A DNA stretch of 64,000 nucleotides from positions 310,001 through 374,000 of the forward strand of contig NZ_JABRPK010000001.1 of assembly GCF_013248995.1 (NCBI RefSeq), given 5' to 3'. Both the position numbers and the translations under genes were made by a program. Positions 1 to 9,984 of this stretch are shown here, piece after piece. The DNA comes from Frigoribacterium sp. VKM Ac-2836 (lineage in GTDB: Bacteria; Actinomycetota; Actinomycetes; Actinomycetales; Microbacteriaceae). The notes under the pieces are model-generated. The model saw only the letters and a list, made by a program, of their open reading frames with translations, had not been told where the DNA came from and did no database searches. How positions within the stretch are numbered: position 1 is the first letter of the stretch; each line of letters begins with the position of its first letter.

Positions 1-24
1 AGAGGGGACGAGGCACCCGGGCGG

Positions 25-1215
25 TCAGACCGCGGCGGCGAGCTCGTCGATCGCGGCGGGGGAGAGGGCGTGGTGGATGGCGAGCATGCTCGCCCCCATC
101 AGCCCTGCGCGGTCGCCCGCTCGCGACGGCACGATGCCGAGGTGCTCGGTCGCGAGGGGCATGGAGCGCTGGTAGACGACCTCGCGGACGCCCGCCAGCA
201 GGTGCTCGCCCGCTTGCGCCATCGATCCTCCGATGGCGATCACCGAGGGGTTGATCATGTTGACGCAGGCGGTCAGCACTTCGCCGAGATCGCGACCGGC
301 CTGCCGCACGGCCTGCACGGCGTCGACGTTGCCGGCGCGGACGAGCTCGACGACCTGACGGCCCCCCGGGCAGTCGTAGCCGAGCGCCCGGAGCGACCTC
401 GCGAGGGCCGGGCCCGAGGCGACGGCCTCGAGGCACCCGATGTTGCCGCAGTGGCAGACGACGCCGGCGCCGCGGGGGATCTGCACGTGTCCGATGTCGC
501 CCGCGATGCCCTGGGCCCCGCGCTGGAGGCGGCCTCCCGAGATGATTCCCGAACCGATGCCGGTGGCGACCTTCACGAACAGGAAGTGGTCGGTGCTCGG
601 CCAGGCATGGCTGCGCTCGCCGAGGGCCATGATGTTGACGTCGTTGTCGACGAGGACGGGGACGTCGAGGTGACGCCTGACCCAACCCGGCACGTCGAAG
701 CCGTCCCAGCCGGGCATGATCGGCGGGTTGACGGGTCGTCCCGTGCTGAACTGCACGGGGCCCGGCAGGCCGATGCCGACGCCGATGAGGTCGTCGCGGG
801 TGCGCCCCAGCCGGTCGAGCAGGGCGTCCGCCCCGGTGACCATGCCTCCGAGGGTGGTCTCCGGCCCGTCGGCGATGTCGATCAGGCGACGATCGCTCGT
901 CAACTCGACGCCCATCAGATCGGTGAGGGCGAGGTTGACGTGGCCCGCCCCGAAGTCGGCGGCCAGGACGACACGGGCCGAGGGGACGAGAGCGACGCGC
1001 GAGGGCGGGCGACCGCCCGTCGAGACGGCGTCGGCGTAGGGGCCGACGAGACCGAGCTCGGCCAGGACGTCGAGTCGCAGGCCGATGGTGGACCGGGCGA
1101 GGCCGGTCATCGCGGCGAGCTCGGCCCGCGTGCGCGGCGCGCCGTCGCGGAGCAGCTGGAAGATCTCGCTGGCTCCGGTGCTGCCGAGGGCAGACGACCG
1201 CGTGGTGTCGGACAT
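25..1215 (-). CDS. ROK-family transcriptional repressor
   Basis: Predicted sugar-responsive repressor of the divergent carbohydrate operon. The protein has 396 residues. An N-terminal winged helix-turn-helix (about residues 15-75, 'RAELAAMTGLARSTIGLRLDVL') is followed by an ROK sugar-kinase-like fold with an AADFGAGHV phosphate loop, GVGIGLPGPV, LVDNDVNIMALGE and the zinc-binding CHCGNIGCLEA motif. I chose the ATG at 1215. It has no Shine-Dalgarno but is preceded at exactly 6 nt by TTTACT, the same spacing as other leaderless starts here. An upstream in-frame extension exists but reads as low-complexity non-family sequence. Family is secure; the ligand is unknown. Confidence 0.9.
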   Translation of the reverse strand: MSDTTRSSALGSTGASEIFQLLRDGAPRTRAELAAMTGLARSTIGLRLDVLAELGLVGPYADAVSTGGRPPSRVALVPSARVVLAADFGAGHVNLALTDLMGVELTSDRRLIDIADGPETTLGGMVTGADALLDRLGRTRDDLIGVGIGLPGPVQFSTGRPVNPPIMPGWDGFDVPGWVRRHLDVPVLVDNDVNIMALGERSHAWPSTDHFLFVKVATGIGSGIISGGRLQRGAQGIAGDIGHVQIPRGAGVVCHCGNIGCLEAVASGPALARSLRALGYDCPGGRQVVELVRAGNVDAVQAVRQAGRDLGEVLTACVNMINPSVIAIGGSMAQAGEHLLAGVREVVYQRSMPLATEHLGIVPSRAGDRAGLMGASMLAIHHALSPAAIDELAAAV

Positions 1216-1221
1216 GGCAGC

Positions 1222-1227
1222 AGTAAA
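1222..1227 (-). promoter_or_regulatory. -10 box of ROK gene (leaderless)
   Basis: TTTACT on the minus strand ends 6 nt before the ATG at 1215, and no ribosome binding site is present. This is a weak match to TANNNT, but the spacing is the same as in the other leaderless promoters of the window. Confidence 0.45.
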
Positions 1228-1260
1228 CCACAGGCCGTGACGACGGCCGAGAGAAGCCTG

Positions 1261-1282
1261 GCGAAAAATCGACGACTTTTGC
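1261..1282. promoter_or_regulatory. AT-rich imperfect dyad, candidate ROK operator
   Basis: The arms GCGAAAA and CTTTTGC form an unusually AT-rich imperfect inverted repeat in a high-GC intergenic region. It lies directly upstream of the -35 box of the carbohydrate operon and behind the ROK promoter, so one site could control both directions. Assignment to the ROK protein rests on position only. Confidence 0.35.
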
Positions 1283-1311
1283 TTGCGGGTCGACAGAAGC
1301 GGTCCTATGGT
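1283..1311 (+). promoter_or_regulatory. Promoter of carbohydrate operon
   Basis: TTGCGG (1283-1288), a 17-nt spacer and TATGGT (1306-1311) fit a housekeeping sigma promoter. Transcription would begin near 1318, leaving a leader of about 115 nt before the GTG at 1433. Confidence 0.6.
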
Positions 1312-1432
1312 GAGTCTCGGTCGACGCCGACCGCCACTCTTCCGGGGGTGACCGGTCGACGGCTCGACCGCTGAGAGTCCCCGACGGTGCTCGTCACCGT
1401 CGCACATCCACTCGGAAGAGGAGACACCCCTG

Positions 1433-2176
1433 GTGACCATCGCAAGCCCGATCTCGGTCCAGCTGTACACGGTCCGAGACGCCATCGCAGCCGACCTGCC
1501 CGGCACCTTGAAGCGCATCGCCGACCTGGGGTACACCCAGGTCGAGCCCTACGCGTTCGTCGATCGCGTCGAGGAGTACGCCGAGGCCCTCCCGGCAGCC
1601 GGGCTCACGGCGCCCAGCGCTCACGTCGGGCTGATCGGCAAAGACCTCGAGCCGATCTTCGCCGCCGCCACCCGCCTCGGGATCGGCACGGTCATCGACC
1701 CGCACATCGACGAGACCCGCTGGGTCACCCGCGAGGACGTCGAGGCCATCGCACGCGAGCTGGGCGAGATCGCGGACGCGGCCGCCGCCCACGACCTGAC
1801 CATCGGCTACCACAACCACGCCTTCGAGCTCGAGAACCTGATCGACGGCACCCCCGCCCTCGAGGTGTTCGCCGCGGCCCTGCCCGCGAACGTCGTCCTC
1901 GAGATCGACACCTACTGGGTCGAGGTCGGCGGCGTCGACGCCGCCGAGCTGCTCGCCCGCCTCGGTGACAAGGTGCAGTTCCTGCACGTGAAGGACGGCC
2001 CGAAGAACAAGAACGACGTCGAGCAGGTCGCCGTCGGACGAGGCTCGATGCCCGTCCGCGACATCCTTCAGGCGGCCCGCCAGGCCACGCCCGTCGTCGA
2101 GCTCGACGACCACGCGGGCGACGTCTTCACCGCGCTCGCCGACAGCCTCGAGTTCCTCCAGGGGGTCCGCGCATGA
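1433..2176 (+). CDS. Sugar phosphate isomerase/epimerase (xylose isomerase-like TIM barrel)
   Basis: Cytoplasmic TIM-barrel protein of the AP-endonuclease-2/xylose-isomerase-like superfamily, 247 residues. Likely metal ligands and catalytic residues are seen in [28 protein letters not shown] and VVELDDH. The GTG start is supported by the Shine-Dalgarno GGAAGAGGAG about 10 nt upstream. Its stop overlaps the next start (ATGA), so it is translationally coupled to an oxidoreductase. Such pairs act on keto-sugars, inositols or glycosides; the substrate here cannot be read from the sequence. Confidence 0.85.
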   Translation: MTIASPISVQLYTVRDAIAADLPGTLKRIADLGYTQVEPYAFVDRVEEYAEALPAAGLTAPSAHVGLIGKDLEPIFAAATRLGIGTVIDPHIDETRWVTREDVEAIARELGEIADAAAAHDLTIGYHNHAFELENLIDGTPALEVFAAALPANVVLEIDTYWVEVGGVDAAELLARLGDKVQFLHVKDGPKNKNDVEQVAVGRGSMPVRDILQAARQATPVVELDDHAGDVFTALADSLEFLQGVRA

Positions 2177-3321
2177 GCGACGTGACCACGGCCTCGCGCA
2201 CGACCGTCGCTTCCGACGGCAGGACCGGCCCGGTCGGCGTCGGCGTCATCGGTGCCGGCGTGATCAGCGACCAGTACCTCGGCAACCTCACGCAGTTCCC
2301 CGACCTGAAGGTGCTCTTCATCGCCGACATCGACCAGGACCGCGCCGCGGCCCAGGCCGAGAAGTGGGGCGTCCCCGCCAGCGGCACGGTCGACGAGCTG
2401 CTCGCCCTCGAGGACGTCGAGATCGTCGTCAACCTGACGATCCCGGCGGCTCACGTCGACGTGGCGTTGCAGGCGGTCGCGGCGGGCAAGCACGTCTGGG
2501 GCGAGAAGCCCTACGCCCTCGATCGGGAGAGCGGGGCCCGACTGCTCGCGGCGGCGAAGGAGGCCGGCGTCCGGGTGGCCGTCGCCCCCGACACCTTCCT
2601 CGGTGCCGGTCTGCAGACCGGCCTGCGGGTGGTCAAGCGAGGCGACATCGGCACCCCCTTGACCGGCCTCGCGCTGTTCCAGGTGCCCGGCCCCGAGTCG
2701 TGGCACCCCAGCCCCGAGTTCCTCTTCGCCCACGGGGCAGGCCCCATGTTCGACGTCGGCCCCTATTACCTGACGACGCTCGTGCAGGTGTTCGGGCCCG
2801 TGGCCAAGGTCACGGCCACGGCGTCGAAAGCGCGCGACAGCCGGGTCATCGGCTCGGGTCCGAAGGCGGGCACCGTCTTCCCGGTCGAGGTGCCCACGCA
2901 CATCAGCGCCCTGCTGCAGTTCGCGAGCGGTGCCAGCGCGCAGGCCGTCTTCAGCTTCGACTCGAAGCTGGCGCGGGCCGGTTTCGTCGAGATCGCCGGC
3001 ACCGAGGGCACGGCCGTGTTCCCCGACCCGAACGAGTTCGAAGGGACCACGACCGTCCACGGCGGCACCGACGAGCCGACGGTCGTCGCAGCCACGGGAT
3101 CGACCTTCACTCGAGGCACCGGCGTCGCCGAACTCGCCCAGGCGATCCGCGAAGGCCGCCGCGAGCGGGTACCCGGCGAACTGGCCTTCCACGTCCTCGA
3201 CGTCATGGTCTCGCTGGCCGAGTCCGCCGAGCGCGACGAGAGCGTCCGCGTCGACTCGACCCTCGAGCCGACGCCCGAACTGCCCGAGAGCTGGGACCCC
3301 TCCGTTCCGACCCTCGGCTGA
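2173..3321 (+). CDS. Gfo/Idh/MocA-family oxidoreductase
   Basis: NAD(P)-dependent sugar or cyclitol dehydrogenase, 382 residues. The Rossmann motif is [14 protein letters not shown] (about residues 21-34); the catalytic EKPYA motif lies near residue 115, followed by the C-terminal substrate-binding alpha/beta domain. The ATG overlaps the stop of the preceding isomerase by 4 nt. A second member of the same family is encoded five genes downstream, suggesting sequential oxidation and reduction of an imported glycoside. Confidence 0.88.
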   Translation: MSDVTTASRTTVASDGRTGPVGVGVIGAGVISDQYLGNLTQFPDLKVLFIADIDQDRAAAQAEKWGVPASGTVDELLALEDVEIVVNLTIPAAHVDVALQAVAAGKHVWGEKPYALDRESGARLLAAAKEAGVRVAVAPDTFLGAGLQTGLRVVKRGDIGTPLTGLALFQVPGPESWHPSPEFLFAHGAGPMFDVGPYYLTTLVQVFGPVAKVTATASKARDSRVIGSGPKAGTVFPVEVPTHISALLQFASGASAQAVFSFDSKLARAGFVEIAGTEGTAVFPDPNEFEGTTTVHGGTDEPTVVAATGSTFTRGTGVAELAQAIREGRRERVPGELAFHVLDVMVSLAESAERDESVRVDSTLEPTPELPESWDPSVPTLG

Positions 3322-3327
3322 CCCGGT

Positions 3328-3360
3328 GCGGTGCCGGCGCCTCCTCGACGCCGGCACCGC
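3328..3360 (+). terminator. Intra-operon GC hairpin
   Basis: GCGGTGCCGGCG (3328-3339) pairs perfectly over 12 bp with CGCCGGCACCGC (3349-3360), with a 9-nt loop. No T tract follows. It lies between the oxidoreductase and the abundant-product binding-protein gene, so it is more likely a partial terminator or 3' stabiliser than an operon end. Confidence 0.6.
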
Positions 3361-3391
3361 GCCTCCTCACCCACCCCGAGCGCACCATCCG

Positions 3392-3430
3392 CACGACCCA
3401 CAGCACCACGACCCACAGCACCACGACACC
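3392..3430 (+). repeat. 15-bp tandem repeat, 2.5 copies
   Basis: CACGACCCACAGCAC is repeated exactly at 3392-3406 and 3407-3421, followed by a partial third copy. It sits in the leader of the binding-protein gene. Role unknown; it may be simple slippage. Confidence 0.8.
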
Positions 3431-3494
3431 CCGCACCATCCCTTCCCCCCACTCGATGAAGAGAAATCTCGAAGAAGAGACACCAGGAGAAGTC

Positions 3495-4820
3495 ATGCAA
3501 ACCAAGTTCCGTTGGCTCGCCGCACTCGCGGTCGGAGCCCTCTCGGTCGGATCGATGACCGCGTGCAGCGCCTCGGGCGGCAGTGGCGACGCCGACACGA
3601 TCACCTACTGGGCCAGCAACCAGGCTCCGACGGTCGAGAAGGACGCCGAGATCCTGCAAGAGAGCATCGACCGATACACGGAGGAGACCGGCGTCAAGGT
3701 CGACCTCGAGGTCATCCCGTGGTCCGACCTCTACAACCGCATCCTCACCGCCGTCTCGAGCGGTGAGGGCCCCGACGTCCTCAACATCGGCAACACCTGG
3801 GCGGTGTCGCTGCAGTCCAGCGGTGCCTTCGTGCCGTGGGAGGGCGACGCCCTCGACCAGGTCGGCGGCCAGAACCGCTTCGTGCAGTCGAGCTTCGCCA
3901 CCGGTGGTGCCGAGGGCCAGGCGCCGACCTCGATCCCGCTCTACGGTCTGTCGTACTCGCTGTACTACAACACGAAGATGTTCGAGGCCGCGGGCATCAC
4001 CACGCCGCCGGCCACCTGGGACGAGTTCGTCGAGGACGCCAAGAAGTTGACGGTCGACACGGACGGCGACGGCACGATCGACCAGTGGGGCGTGACCATG
4101 GCCGGGTCGAGCATCTCGAACAACGCCCACCAGGCGTTCGTCCGGGGTCTGCAGAACGGAGGCGCGCTCTACGACGAGGACGGCAAGCCCGACTTCGGCA
4201 ACGACGGCGTCGTGAAGGGCGTCAAGGAGTGGGTCGACCTGATGGCGGTCGACAAGGTGGTCTCGCCGTCCGACGCCGAGAGCGTGAACGGCTCGGACAT
4301 GGCGGCGACCTTCGCCGACAACAAGGCCGCGATGTTCTTCGACCAAGCCCCCGACGCCAACCTCGCCGCCCGCGACTTCGCCGACTACGCCGCAGCACCC
4401 GTGCCGATGGAGTCCGCCGACGCGACCGATCTGCTCGGCACCCAGAGCCACGTGGCCGGCATCAACATCAGCGTCTTCGAGAACAGCGGCAACAAGGACG
4501 CCGCGATCGACTTCGTCAAGCACCTGACGAGCGACTCCGAGCAGGTGTACCTCAACCAGTCGTTCAGCTCGCTGCCCGTGGTCACGAGCGCGTACGACGA
4601 CCCGGCGTTCCAGTCGGACACCATCAAGCTGAAGCAGGTCACGCTCGCCGACCACGCCCAGCCCATGCCCCTCTATCCCTCCGAGGGGCAGATGGAGACC
4701 TTGGTCGGCACCGCGATCAAGAACCTCCTCGCCACCGCAGCCCAGGGCGGTTCCGTCAGCGAGTCCGACGTCCAGTCGGCCCTCGAGGACGCGAACAGTC
4801 AGATGAGCTCGGGTCAGTAG
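3495..4820 (+). CDS. Sugar ABC transporter substrate-binding lipoprotein
   Basis: Extracytoplasmic lipid-anchored solute-binding protein, 441 residues, of the SBP_bac_1 (UgpB/MalE-like) family. It has a signal peptide with lipobox SMTAC (Cys24), then a typical N-terminal lobe ([12 protein letters not shown]) and a conserved region around [19 protein letters not shown]. The ATG start is backed by AGGAGA six nt upstream; a much longer open frame runs upstream but overlaps the oxidoreductase. It feeds the two permeases directly downstream. Confidence 0.93.
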   Translation: MQTKFRWLAALAVGALSVGSMTACSASGGSGDADTITYWASNQAPTVEKDAEILQESIDRYTEETGVKVDLEVIPWSDLYNRILTAVSSGEGPDVLNIGNTWAVSLQSSGAFVPWEGDALDQVGGQNRFVQSSFATGGAEGQAPTSIPLYGLSYSLYYNTKMFEAAGITTPPATWDEFVEDAKKLTVDTDGDGTIDQWGVTMAGSSISNNAHQAFVRGLQNGGALYDEDGKPDFGNDGVVKGVKEWVDLMAVDKVVSPSDAESVNGSDMAATFADNKAAMFFDQAPDANLAARDFADYAAAPVPMESADATDLLGTQSHVAGINISVFENSGNKDAAIDFVKHLTSDSEQVYLNQSFSSLPVVTSAYDDPAFQSDTIKLKQVTLADHAQPMPLYPSEGQMETLVGTAIKNLLATAAQGGSVSESDVQSALEDANSQMSSGQ

Positions 4821-4896
4821 CCCGTCCCACCGCTACCGGTGGGGGCGGTCGGTCACCGCGACCGGCCGCCCCCGCCGAGGCCCCGAGAGGACCCTC

Positions 4897-5892
4897 ATGA
4901 CCGTCAACGTCCTGCCCCCCGCCACCACCGAGAAAGACCTCCCGCCCGACCCGCACCAGCAGGCCCCGATCGAGCCGGCCAAGCGCAAGAAACACCGCTC
5001 GCCGCTCGCCTACGTCCTCGTGGCACCGGCCGCCCTGGCCGAACTGCTCGTCCACATCGTCCCGATGGTGCTGGGCGTGTGGATCGCCTTCATCACGCTG
5101 AACCAGCTCAGCATCGCCAACTGGGTCAACGCGCCCTTCGTCGGGCTGCAGAACTTCGTCACGGCGCTCGACCCGAGTTCGCCGATCGCCGGACAGCTCT
5201 ACGGCGCCCTCGGTCGCACGGTGCTCTTCACGGTGATCGTCGTGGCGATCGCGTGGAGCATGGGCATGCTGGGTGCCGTCCTGCTGACCAGCTCCTTCAA
5301 AGGACGCGGCATCCTGCGCACGCTCTTCCTCGTGCCCTACGCCCTGCCGTCGTACGTGGGCACCATCGCCTGGGCCTTCATGTTCAACCAGCGCGACGGG
5401 GCCATCAACCGCTTCCTGGTGGACGACCTCGGCATTTTGCAGGACCGCCCCTTCTGGCTGCTCGGCGGCAACTCGTTCTGGGCCATCGTCATCGTCACGG
5501 CGTGGCAGTTCTGGCCCTTCGCCTTCCTGATGCTGCTCGCCGCCCTGCAGAACATCCCCGGCGACGTCTACGAGGCCGCCAGCCTCGACGGCGCCAGCCT
5601 CTGGAAGCAGTTCACCCAGATCACCCTGCCCATGGTCAAGCCGGCCAATGCCGTGCTGCTGTTGATCATGAGCCTGTGGATCTTCAACCAGTTCAACGTG
5701 CCGTACGTGCTCTTCGGCCCGGCCTCACCCGAGCAGGCGACGCTCATCTCGCCGCTGATCTACCAGCAGTCGTTCAACAACTGGAACTTCGGCCTCGGCG
5801 GCGCCATGAGCGTGATGCTCCTGGTCGTGCTGCTGATCGCGTCGGCGTTCTACATCCGCATGGTTCTGCCGAAGGGACAACACGATGATTGA
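4897..5892 (+). CDS. Sugar ABC transporter permease (MalF type)
   Basis: Inner-membrane permease subunit, 331 residues, with about six transmembrane helices after a cytoplasmic N-terminus. The EAA loop that docks the ATPase is visible (EAASLDGASLWKQF). It overlaps the next permease by 8 nt. No ATP-binding subunit is encoded in the operon, so an ATPase from elsewhere (an MsiK/MsmX-like shared subunit is the known precedent) must energise it. Confidence 0.93.
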   Translation: MTVNVLPPATTEKDLPPDPHQQAPIEPAKRKKHRSPLAYVLVAPAALAELLVHIVPMVLGVWIAFITLNQLSIANWVNAPFVGLQNFVTALDPSSPIAGQLYGALGRTVLFTVIVVAIAWSMGMLGAVLLTSSFKGRGILRTLFLVPYALPSYVGTIAWAFMFNQRDGAINRFLVDDLGILQDRPFWLLGGNSFWAIVIVTAWQFWPFAFLMLLAALQNIPGDVYEAASLDGASLWKQFTQITLPMVKPANAVLLLIMSLWIFNQFNVPYVLFGPASPEQATLISPLIYQQSFNNWNFGLGGAMSVMLLVVLLIASAFYIRMVLPKGQHDD

Positions 5893-6724
5893 GACCCGTG
5901 GGTTCAAGGTCTTCCGCTTCTTCGGGCTGGCCTTCCTGTCGCTCGTGGTGGTCATCCCGCTCTACGTGGTGCTGACCACCTCGATCAAGCCCCTCGCCGA
6001 CGTGCAGGGTCTGTTCACGTGGATCCCCAGCCGGGTGACGCTCGAACCGTACGTCCAGATCTGGCAGACGGTGCCGCTGGCCTCGTACTTCAAGAACAGC
6101 CTCATCGTCACGATCTCGGCGACGGTGCTCTCGGTGGCCATGGCCGTCCTCGCCGCCTACTCGCTGGCCCGGATGCGGTTCCGGGGGCAGCGCAGCTTCA
6201 GCCTGGTCGTCCTCTCGACGCAGATGTTCCCGGGCATCCTGTTCCTGCTGCCGCTGTTCCTGATCTTCGTGCAGATCCAGCGCACGATCGGGGTGCAGCT
6301 GACCGGCAGCTACCTCGGCCTGATCATCACGTACATGACGTTCTCGCTGCCGTTCTCGATCTGGATGCTGACGGGCTACTTCGCGTCGATCCCGAAAGAG
6401 CTCGAAGAGGCCTCGATGATCGACGGCACGGGACGCCTCGGCGCCCTGTTCCGGGTCGTGATCCCCGTCGCGAAGCCCGGCATCATCGCCGTCGCGGTCT
6501 ACGCCTTCATCACGGCCTGGGGAGAGGTGCTCTTCGCCTCGGTGCTCACGAGCAAGGACACGCGGACGCTGTCGATCGGTCTGCGGGCGTACGCCTCGCA
6601 ACAGGACGTGTACTGGAACCAGCTCATGGCCGCGTCGGTCGTCGTCTCGCTGCCCGTGCTCATAGGCTTCATGCTCGTGCAGAAACACTTGATCACCGGA
6701 CTGTCGTCGGGGGCCGTGAAGTGA
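5885..6724 (+). CDS. Sugar ABC transporter permease (MalG type)
   Basis: Second membrane subunit, 279 residues and six predicted helices, with the EAA motif EASMIDGTGRLGALF near residue 180. It partners the preceding MalF-type protein. Its stop overlaps the GTG start of the next gene (GTGA), continuing the tightly coupled operon. Confidence 0.93.
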   Translation: MIETRGFKVFRFFGLAFLSLVVVIPLYVVLTTSIKPLADVQGLFTWIPSRVTLEPYVQIWQTVPLASYFKNSLIVTISATVLSVAMAVLAAYSLARMRFRGQRSFSLVVLSTQMFPGILFLLPLFLIFVQIQRTIGVQLTGSYLGLIITYMTFSLPFSIWMLTGYFASIPKELEEASMIDGTGRLGALFRVVIPVAKPGIIAVAVYAFITAWGEVLFASVLTSKDTRTLSIGLRAYASQQDVYWNQLMAASVVVSLPVLIGFMLVQKHLITGLSSGAVK

Positions 6725-7893
6725 CCGACCCGGCCGTGGCCACGGCGGTGCAGCCGGTGGGCGTCACCGCCGGCCCGGTCGGACGCAAAGAATCACGCCG
6801 AGGAGGCGCGGCACCGGTCGAACCGCTGCGCGTCGGCATCGTGGGCGGCGGCTTCATGGCACGCGTGCACGCCGGTGCCGCGCGGTCGGCGGGTGCCCGG
6901 GTGGTCGCCCTCGCCTCGTCGAGCGCCGCCAGCGCGGCCGGGGCGGCGGCCTCGCTCGGCGTCGACACGGCGCACGAGAGCGTCGACGACCTCGTGACCG
7001 ACCCCGGGGTCGACGTCGTCCACGTCTGCTCACCGAACGCCTCGCACGCCCCCGTCGCGCTGGCGGCGCTCGCCGCCGGCAAGCACGTGGTCTGCGAGAA
7101 GCCGCTCGCGACCTCGACCGCCGAGGCCGAGGCCCTGGTCCGCGCCGCCCGGGACGGCCGACTGGTCGGCGCGGTGCCCTTCGTCTACCGGTATCACCCG
7201 ATGGTGCGAGAGGCGCGGGCGAGGGTCGCCGCGGGCGAGGTCGGCCGGGTGCTGAGCGTGCGCGGGTCGTACCTGCAGGACTGGCTGCTCGACAGTGCCG
7301 ACGTCGACTGGAGGGTCGATTCGGCGGCAGGAGGCCCGTCGCGAGCCTTCGCCGACATCGGGAGCCACCTGGTCGACCTCCTCGAGTTCGTCCTGGGCGA
7401 CCGTCTGGCGAGGCTGACGTCGACGACCCACACGGTGCACGCGCGGCGCGGCGGGACGCCGGTCGACACCGAGGACGAGGCGGCCGTCGTGTTCGAGACG
7501 GTCCGGGGTGCGATCGGCACCCTCTTCGTGTCGCAGGTCGCGCCGGGGCGCAAGAACCGCCTCCTGCTCGACCTGTCCGGCACCGCCGAGAGCCTGGAGT
7601 TCTCGCAAGAGGAGCCCGAGACGCTCTGGGTCGGACGTCGATCGGGCACGCAGCTCGTGGCGCGGGACGCCGCCGTGCTCGCGCCCGACGCCGCCCGGCT
7701 CTCCACCGTCCCCGCAGGACACCCGATGGGCTACGTCGACGCCTTCGCGGGGTTCGTCCGGGATGCCCACGACGCGGTCCGTGGCGGGGCCCCTGAGGGA
7801 CTGCCGACCTTCGCCGACGGCCTGCGTGCCGTTCGGGTGACCGAGGCGGTCCTCGCCTCCGCCGCGTCGCGCAGTTGGGTCGACCTGCCCTGA
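6721..7893 (+). CDS. Gfo/Idh/MocA-family oxidoreductase (second copy)
   Basis: NAD(P)-dependent oxidoreductase of 390 residues. The Rossmann motif VGIVGGGFMARVHAG is at about residues 38-52 after a poorly conserved N-terminal stretch; CEKPLA is near residue 125. The GTG at 6721 overlaps the permease stop; a shorter start closer to the Rossmann fold is possible. It differs clearly from the paralogue at 2173, so the two probably act on different intermediates. Confidence 0.87.
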   Translation: MTDPAVATAVQPVGVTAGPVGRKESRRGGAAPVEPLRVGIVGGGFMARVHAGAARSAGARVVALASSSAASAAGAAASLGVDTAHESVDDLVTDPGVDVVHVCSPNASHAPVALAALAAGKHVVCEKPLATSTAEAEALVRAARDGRLVGAVPFVYRYHPMVREARARVAAGEVGRVLSVRGSYLQDWLLDSADVDWRVDSAAGGPSRAFADIGSHLVDLLEFVLGDRLARLTSTTHTVHARRGGTPVDTEDEAAVVFETVRGAIGTLFVSQVAPGRKNRLLLDLSGTAESLEFSQEEPETLWVGRRSGTQLVARDAAVLAPDAARLSTVPAGHPMGYVDAFAGFVRDAHDAVRGGAPEGLPTFADGLRAVRVTEAVLASAASRSWVDLP

Positions 7894-7980
7894 CCCGCTG
7901 CCCGTCCGCACCGTCCGACCGCCTGTCCGAACCGACCCCGTCGCCCGCCCGCCCCCCCTGTCGCCCCCGAGAAGGAACCC

Positions 7981-8994
7981 ATGGCCGAGAGCTCCCGCCC
8001 CGTCACCCTGTTCACCGGCCAGTGGGCCGACCTGCCGTTCGAGGAGGTCGCGGCGCTCGCGGCCGGCTGGGGGTACGACGGGCTCGAGATCGCGGCCTCG
8101 GGCGACCACCTCGACCTCGAGCGTGCCGATCAGGACGACGCGTACCTGCGCGCACGGCTCGACGTGCTCGAACGACACGGGCTGGGGGTCTGGGCCATCT
8201 CGAACCACCTGACCGGTCAGGCGGTCTGCGACGACCCGATCGACTTCCGTCACCAGGCGATCGTGCGGCCGTCCACCTGGGGCGACGGCGACCCCGAGGG
8301 CGTCCGTCGGCGCGCGGCGGACGACATGAAGCGGGCGGCACGCGTCGCCCGCAAGATGGGCGTCGACACCGTGGTCGGCTTCACGGGCTCCAAGATCTGG
8401 CCCTACGTCGCGATGTTCCCCCCGGTGCCCGCGGCCGTGATCGACGCCGGCTACGAGGACTTCGCCGACCGGTGGAACCCCATCCTCGACGTGTTCGACG
8501 CCGAGGGCGTCCGGTTCGCGCACGAGGTGCACCCGAGCGAGATCGCCTACGACCACTGGACGAGCGTCCGCGCCCTCGAGGCCATCGAGCACCGGTCGGC
8601 CTTCGGTTTCAACTGGGACCCCTCGCACATGCTCTGGCAGGGAGTCGACACGGTGTCGTTCATCACCGACTTCGCCGACCGTATCTTCCACGTCGACTGC
8701 AAGGACACCCGCATCAAGCCGCCTACCGGGCGGTCGGGCGTGCTCGGCTCGCACCTGCCCTGGGGCGACCCGCGCCGCGGCTGGGACTTCGTCTCGACCG
8801 GGCACGGCGACATGAACTGGGAGGACGCCTTCCGCGCGCTCGACGCCATCGGCTACGACGGCCCGATCTCGATCGAGTGGGAGGACGCCGGCATGGATCG
8901 GTTGCACGGTGCCCCCGAGGCGCTCGCCTACATCCGCTCGCTGCTCTGGAAACGTCCGAGCGCCTCCTTCGACGCCGCCTTCTCGAACCAGTGA
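7981..8994 (+). CDS. Sugar phosphate isomerase/epimerase (second copy)
   Basis: TIM-barrel isomerase of 337 residues, with candidate metal ligands in HEVHPSE, NWDPSHM, FHVDCKD and SIEWED. GAGAAGGAA lies 5-13 nt before the ATG. It is longer than the paralogue at 1433 and belongs to the branch annotated simply as sugar isomerase. The 87-nt gap before it is larger than elsewhere in the operon but holds no obvious terminator. Confidence 0.85.
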   Translation: MAESSRPVTLFTGQWADLPFEEVAALAAGWGYDGLEIAASGDHLDLERADQDDAYLRARLDVLERHGLGVWAISNHLTGQAVCDDPIDFRHQAIVRPSTWGDGDPEGVRRRAADDMKRAARVARKMGVDTVVGFTGSKIWPYVAMFPPVPAAVIDAGYEDFADRWNPILDVFDAEGVRFAHEVHPSEIAYDHWTSVRALEAIEHRSAFGFNWDPSHMLWQGVDTVSFITDFADRIFHVDCKDTRIKPPTGRSGVLGSHLPWGDPRRGWDFVSTGHGDMNWEDAFRALDAIGYDGPISIEWEDAGMDRLHGAPEALAYIRSLLWKRPSASFDAAFSNQ

Positions 8995-9009
8995 CGGCAG
9001 GCTGATCCC

Positions 9010-9984
9010 GTGCCCAGGACCCTGCTGCCCGGCCAGCGCAGCCGCCTGCTGGTCGTCGACCCGGCGACCGGCGACACCGAGGTCGTCCTCGAGAGCGACC
9101 GCGTGCTCGTCGAGGCCCCGAACTGGAGCCCCGACGGTCGCTGGCTCGTCGTAAACGGCGACGGCCTGCTCTGGCGCCTGCCCGCCGACGCCCGAGGGGC
9201 CGACGAGACGGCGCTCGAGGAGGTGCCGATGGGTGACGTCCCCGAGATCAACAACGACCACGTCATCGCCCCCGACCAGGGTGCCGTGATCGTGAGTGCC
9301 CGCGACGGCCACCTGTACGAGGTGCCGTGGGAGGGGGTCGTGCCGGGCGGCACGGCCCGCCGCGTGACCCGCGACCACCCCGTCGGTCGCAACCACAAGA
9401 ACTACCTGCACGGGGTCTCGCCCGACGGTGCGACGCTGAGCGTGATCGTCGGTGCCCTTCCGGCAGCGGTCGACGACCCGGACGACCCGGAGGCGCGGGC
9501 CGGTTGGCGGACGAACGTCGCCCTGGTCTCGCTCGCCGACGGTGCGACCACACCGGTGACCGACGACGAGCACCCCGACGACGGGGCCGGGTTCTCGCCC
9601 GACGGCGCCTGGTTGTGGTCGAACTCGGAACGCGCCTCCGCGGGGGTCCCCGGGCACGCCCAGCTCTTCCGCAGCCGGCTCGACGGCGACGCCCTGGTCC
9701 AGGTCACCGACGACGAGCGGGTCAACTGGTTCCCTCACGTGTCGCCCGACGCGTCGACCCTGCTCTGGGTGTCGTTCGAGCCCGGAACGCTCGGCCACCC
9801 CGAGAACCGCGAGGTCGTGTTGCGCACCCTGCCGTTGGGGCCCGACGGTCTGCCCGTGCCGGGCCGCGCGCCGCGCGACGTCCTCGCCCTGTTCGGCGGC
9901 CAGGGCACGATCAACGTTCCCTGCTGGGCCCCCGACTCGACCCGCTTCGCCTGCGCCGACTACCCGCTGGAGGGGCCCCGATGA
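9010..9984 (+). CDS. TolB-like beta-propeller protein
   Basis: Cytoplasmic beta-propeller of 324 residues with repeated SPDG-type blades (NWSPDGRWLVV, GVSPDGATLSV, GFSPDGAWLWS), NNDHVIAP and the NWFPHVSPD signature of TolB/oligogalacturonate-lyase-like proteins. It has no signal peptide. The GTG start lies 15 nt after the isomerase stop. Its place at the end of a sugar-uptake operon suggests a role in carbohydrate turnover; whether it is catalytic is unknown. Confidence 0.75.
   Translation: MPRTLLPGQRSRLLVVDPATGDTEVVLESDRVLVEAPNWSPDGRWLVVNGDGLLWRLPADARGADETALEEVPMGDVPEINNDHVIAPDQGAVIVSARDGHLYEVPWEGVVPGGTARRVTRDHPVGRNHKNYLHGVSPDGATLSVIVGALPAAVDDPDDPEARAGWRTNVALVSLADGATTPVTDDEHPDDGAGFSPDGAWLWSNSERASAGVPGHAQLFRSRLDGDALVQVTDDERVNWFPHVSPDASTLLWVSFEPGTLGHPENREVVLRTLPLGPDGLPVPGRAPRDVLALFGGQGTINVPCWAPDSTRFACADYPLEGPR

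Noticed and set aside
3392-3430. Tandem 15-bp repeats as iterons or an origin
   Set aside because: Only 2.5 copies, no AT-rich region and no replication gene nearby.
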